Part shown: piece by piece, positions 63,184-64,000 of the stretch
How positions within the stretch are numbered: position 1 is the stretch's first letter
How the letters are laid out: the number at the start of each line of letters is the position of its first letter
Assembly: GCF_017875765.1 (NCBI RefSeq)
Contig: NZ_JAGGNA010000001.1
Span: forward strand, 3,437,001-3,501,000
From: Flavobacterium sp. CG_23.5
Lineage (GTDB): Bacteria > Bacteroidota > Bacteroidia > Flavobacteriales > Flavobacteriaceae
Direction: 5' to 3'
Length of the DNA stretch: 64,000 bases
Notes under the pieces: model-generated
The model's database searches: none
What the model was told of the DNA's origin: nothing
What the model saw: only the letters and a program-made list of their open reading frames with translations
Position numbers and translations under genes: made by a program

Positions 63184-64000
63184 TTAGATTTTATCAATCC
63201 ACAATCTCGCATTCACAAAGGCTTCATGCCAAGGCGAAACTTCGTCGTTTCTATCTTTTGGGTAATGTGCCCAATTCCATTGGAACGTAGAACGCTCAAT
63301 GTGAGGCATCATAACTAAATGGCGTCCTGTGGTGTCGCAAAGCATCGCCACATCATAATGAGAACCGTTTGGATTGGCAGGGTAGCCTTCGTAACCGTAT
63401 TTGGCAACGATATTGTAATTTTCTTCGCCCAAAGGCAATTCAAATTTTCCTTCTCCATGCGAAACCCAAACTCCAAGTGTGGCTCCAGCCAAGCTAGATA
63501 GCATCACCGATTTGTTATCCTGTACTTTTACAGAGGTAAAAATACTTTCGTGTTTATTACTGTCGTTGTGCAGCATTTTTGGCATTTCTTCATGCTCTGA
63601 ATGAATTAAACCCAATTCTACAAATAACTGGCAACCGTTACAAATCCCTACCGACAAGGTATCTTCACGTTTGAAGAAATTATCCAAAGCGGTTTTTGCT
63701 TTTTCGTTGTATAAAAAGGCTCCCGCCCAACCTTTGGCAGAACCTAATACATCCGAATTCGAGAATCCTCCCACAGCACCAATGAACTGAATGTCTTCCA
63801 AGGTTTCACGACCCGAAATCAAATCAGTCATGTGAACATCTTTGACATCAAAACCAGCTAAGTACATCGCATTCGCCATTTCACGCTCGGAATTACTTCC
63901 TTTTTCACGAATAATAGCCGCTTTTGGACGTGGTTTAGAATTGTCGATTACTGCTTTCTTTCCTGTAAAATGTGTTGGAAAAGTATAGTTTAAAGGTTGA
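63184..64000 (-). CDS. purL: Phosphoribosylformylglycinamidine synthase, C-terminal glutaminase part (partial)
   Basis: This is the end of the large single-chain FGAM synthase of purine synthesis. The frame is open up to the window edge, so only the last 271 or so residues are visible. They form the class I glutamine amidotransferase domain: AAIIREKGSNSERE at the start, the nucleophile Cys in VGICNGCQLF, and the His/Glu dyad in MMPHIERSTFQWNW. The domain releases ammonia from glutamine for the synthase part. An ATG at 63879 is internal, not the start. Confidence 0.95.
   Translation of the reverse strand, partial: QPLNYTFPTHFTGKKAVIDNSKPRPKAAIIREKGSNSEREMANAMYLAGFDVKDVHMTDLISGRETLEDIQFIGAVGGFSNSDVLGSAKGWAGAFLYNEKAKTALDNFFKREDTLSVGICNGCQLFVELGLIHSEHEEMPKMLHNDSNKHESIFTSVKVQDNKSVMLSSLAGATLGVWVSHGEGKFELPLGEENYNIVAKYGYEGYPANPNGSHYDVAMLCDTTGRHLVMMPHIERSTFQWNWAHYPKDRNDEVSPWHEAFVNARLWIDKI

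Noticed and set aside
1..64000. CRISPR array, tRNA/rRNA genes, toxin-antitoxin or phage-defence genes
   Set aside because: Looked for regular spaced repeats, cloverleaf-like segments and known defence motifs; none was convincing.

Overview
The window looks like chromosome of a Flavobacterium or close relative (Bacteroidota, Flavobacteriaceae). The DNA is AT-rich, Shine-Dalgarno sequences are mostly absent, and many genes are preceded by the Bacteroidota -7 box TAnnTTTG. The gene families fit: large-type PurL, DUF4293 beside Rho, OxyR, a LETM1-related biofilm protein, BCAT, and a secreted M49 peptidase. No rRNA, tRNA, CRISPR array, prophage or conjugative module was seen; most of the window is housekeeping sequence with small mobile or repetitive elements scattered through it.

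Layout. 1-1.15 kb: an IS4-type transposase cut by the window edge. 1.9-9.5 kb: a signalling island of GAF/PAS kinase, short kinase, two single-domain receivers, a REC-PAS-HK-REC-Hpt hybrid and a further receiver. 9.6-13.4 kb: a secreted L,D-transpeptidase-like protein, a long SDR-like protein whose catalytic Tyr appears lost, and an AraC-type sensor domain without its HTH. 13.6-18.8 kb: lpdA, an ABC exporter, truA and a phosphoesterase. 18.8-21.2 kb: a NarL-type regulator and its TPR kinase. 21.4-27.3 kb: DUF4293, rho, an RsmB-like methylase and kup. 27.4-36 kb: a repeat-rich secreted protein, a BNR lipoprotein, an ECF sigma/anti-sigma-like/Spy-like operon, an SRPBCC-GyrI protein, DPP III and a MazG-like protein. 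36-42.3 kb: ilvE, mnmD-like, oxyR, carbonic anhydrase, LETM1-related protein and sodC. 42.8-47.3 kb: BrkB-like protein, a broken and an intact MscS, and an APC permease. 47.9-57.5 kb: fatty-acid beta-oxidation (marR-fadB-IVP-fadA-fadE), a peptidase and an acyl-CoA synthetase. 58-64 kb: small secreted proteins, GNAT, flavoprotein, nitronate monooxygenase and the end of purL.

The most interesting signals are between genes. (1) At about 60314-60490 a -7 box, a 16-bp closing stem, nested inner stems, a possible pseudoknot and a U-rich tail together look like a free-standing structured small RNA on the + strand. (2) A 19-bp near-palindromic site (17/19 identical) sits 7-8 bp upstream of a -7 box both before the marR-led fad operon and before the nitronate monooxygenase gene, so one MarR probably controls both. 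(3) The fad operon has taken up a 115-bp MITE-like element that fills the fadA-fadE gap, and an IVP/four-helix-bundle gene flanked by 16-bp inverted repeats. (4) Three families of short dispersed repeats occur, one of which runs into reading frames. A second MscS gene carries a changed start codon and an amber stop.
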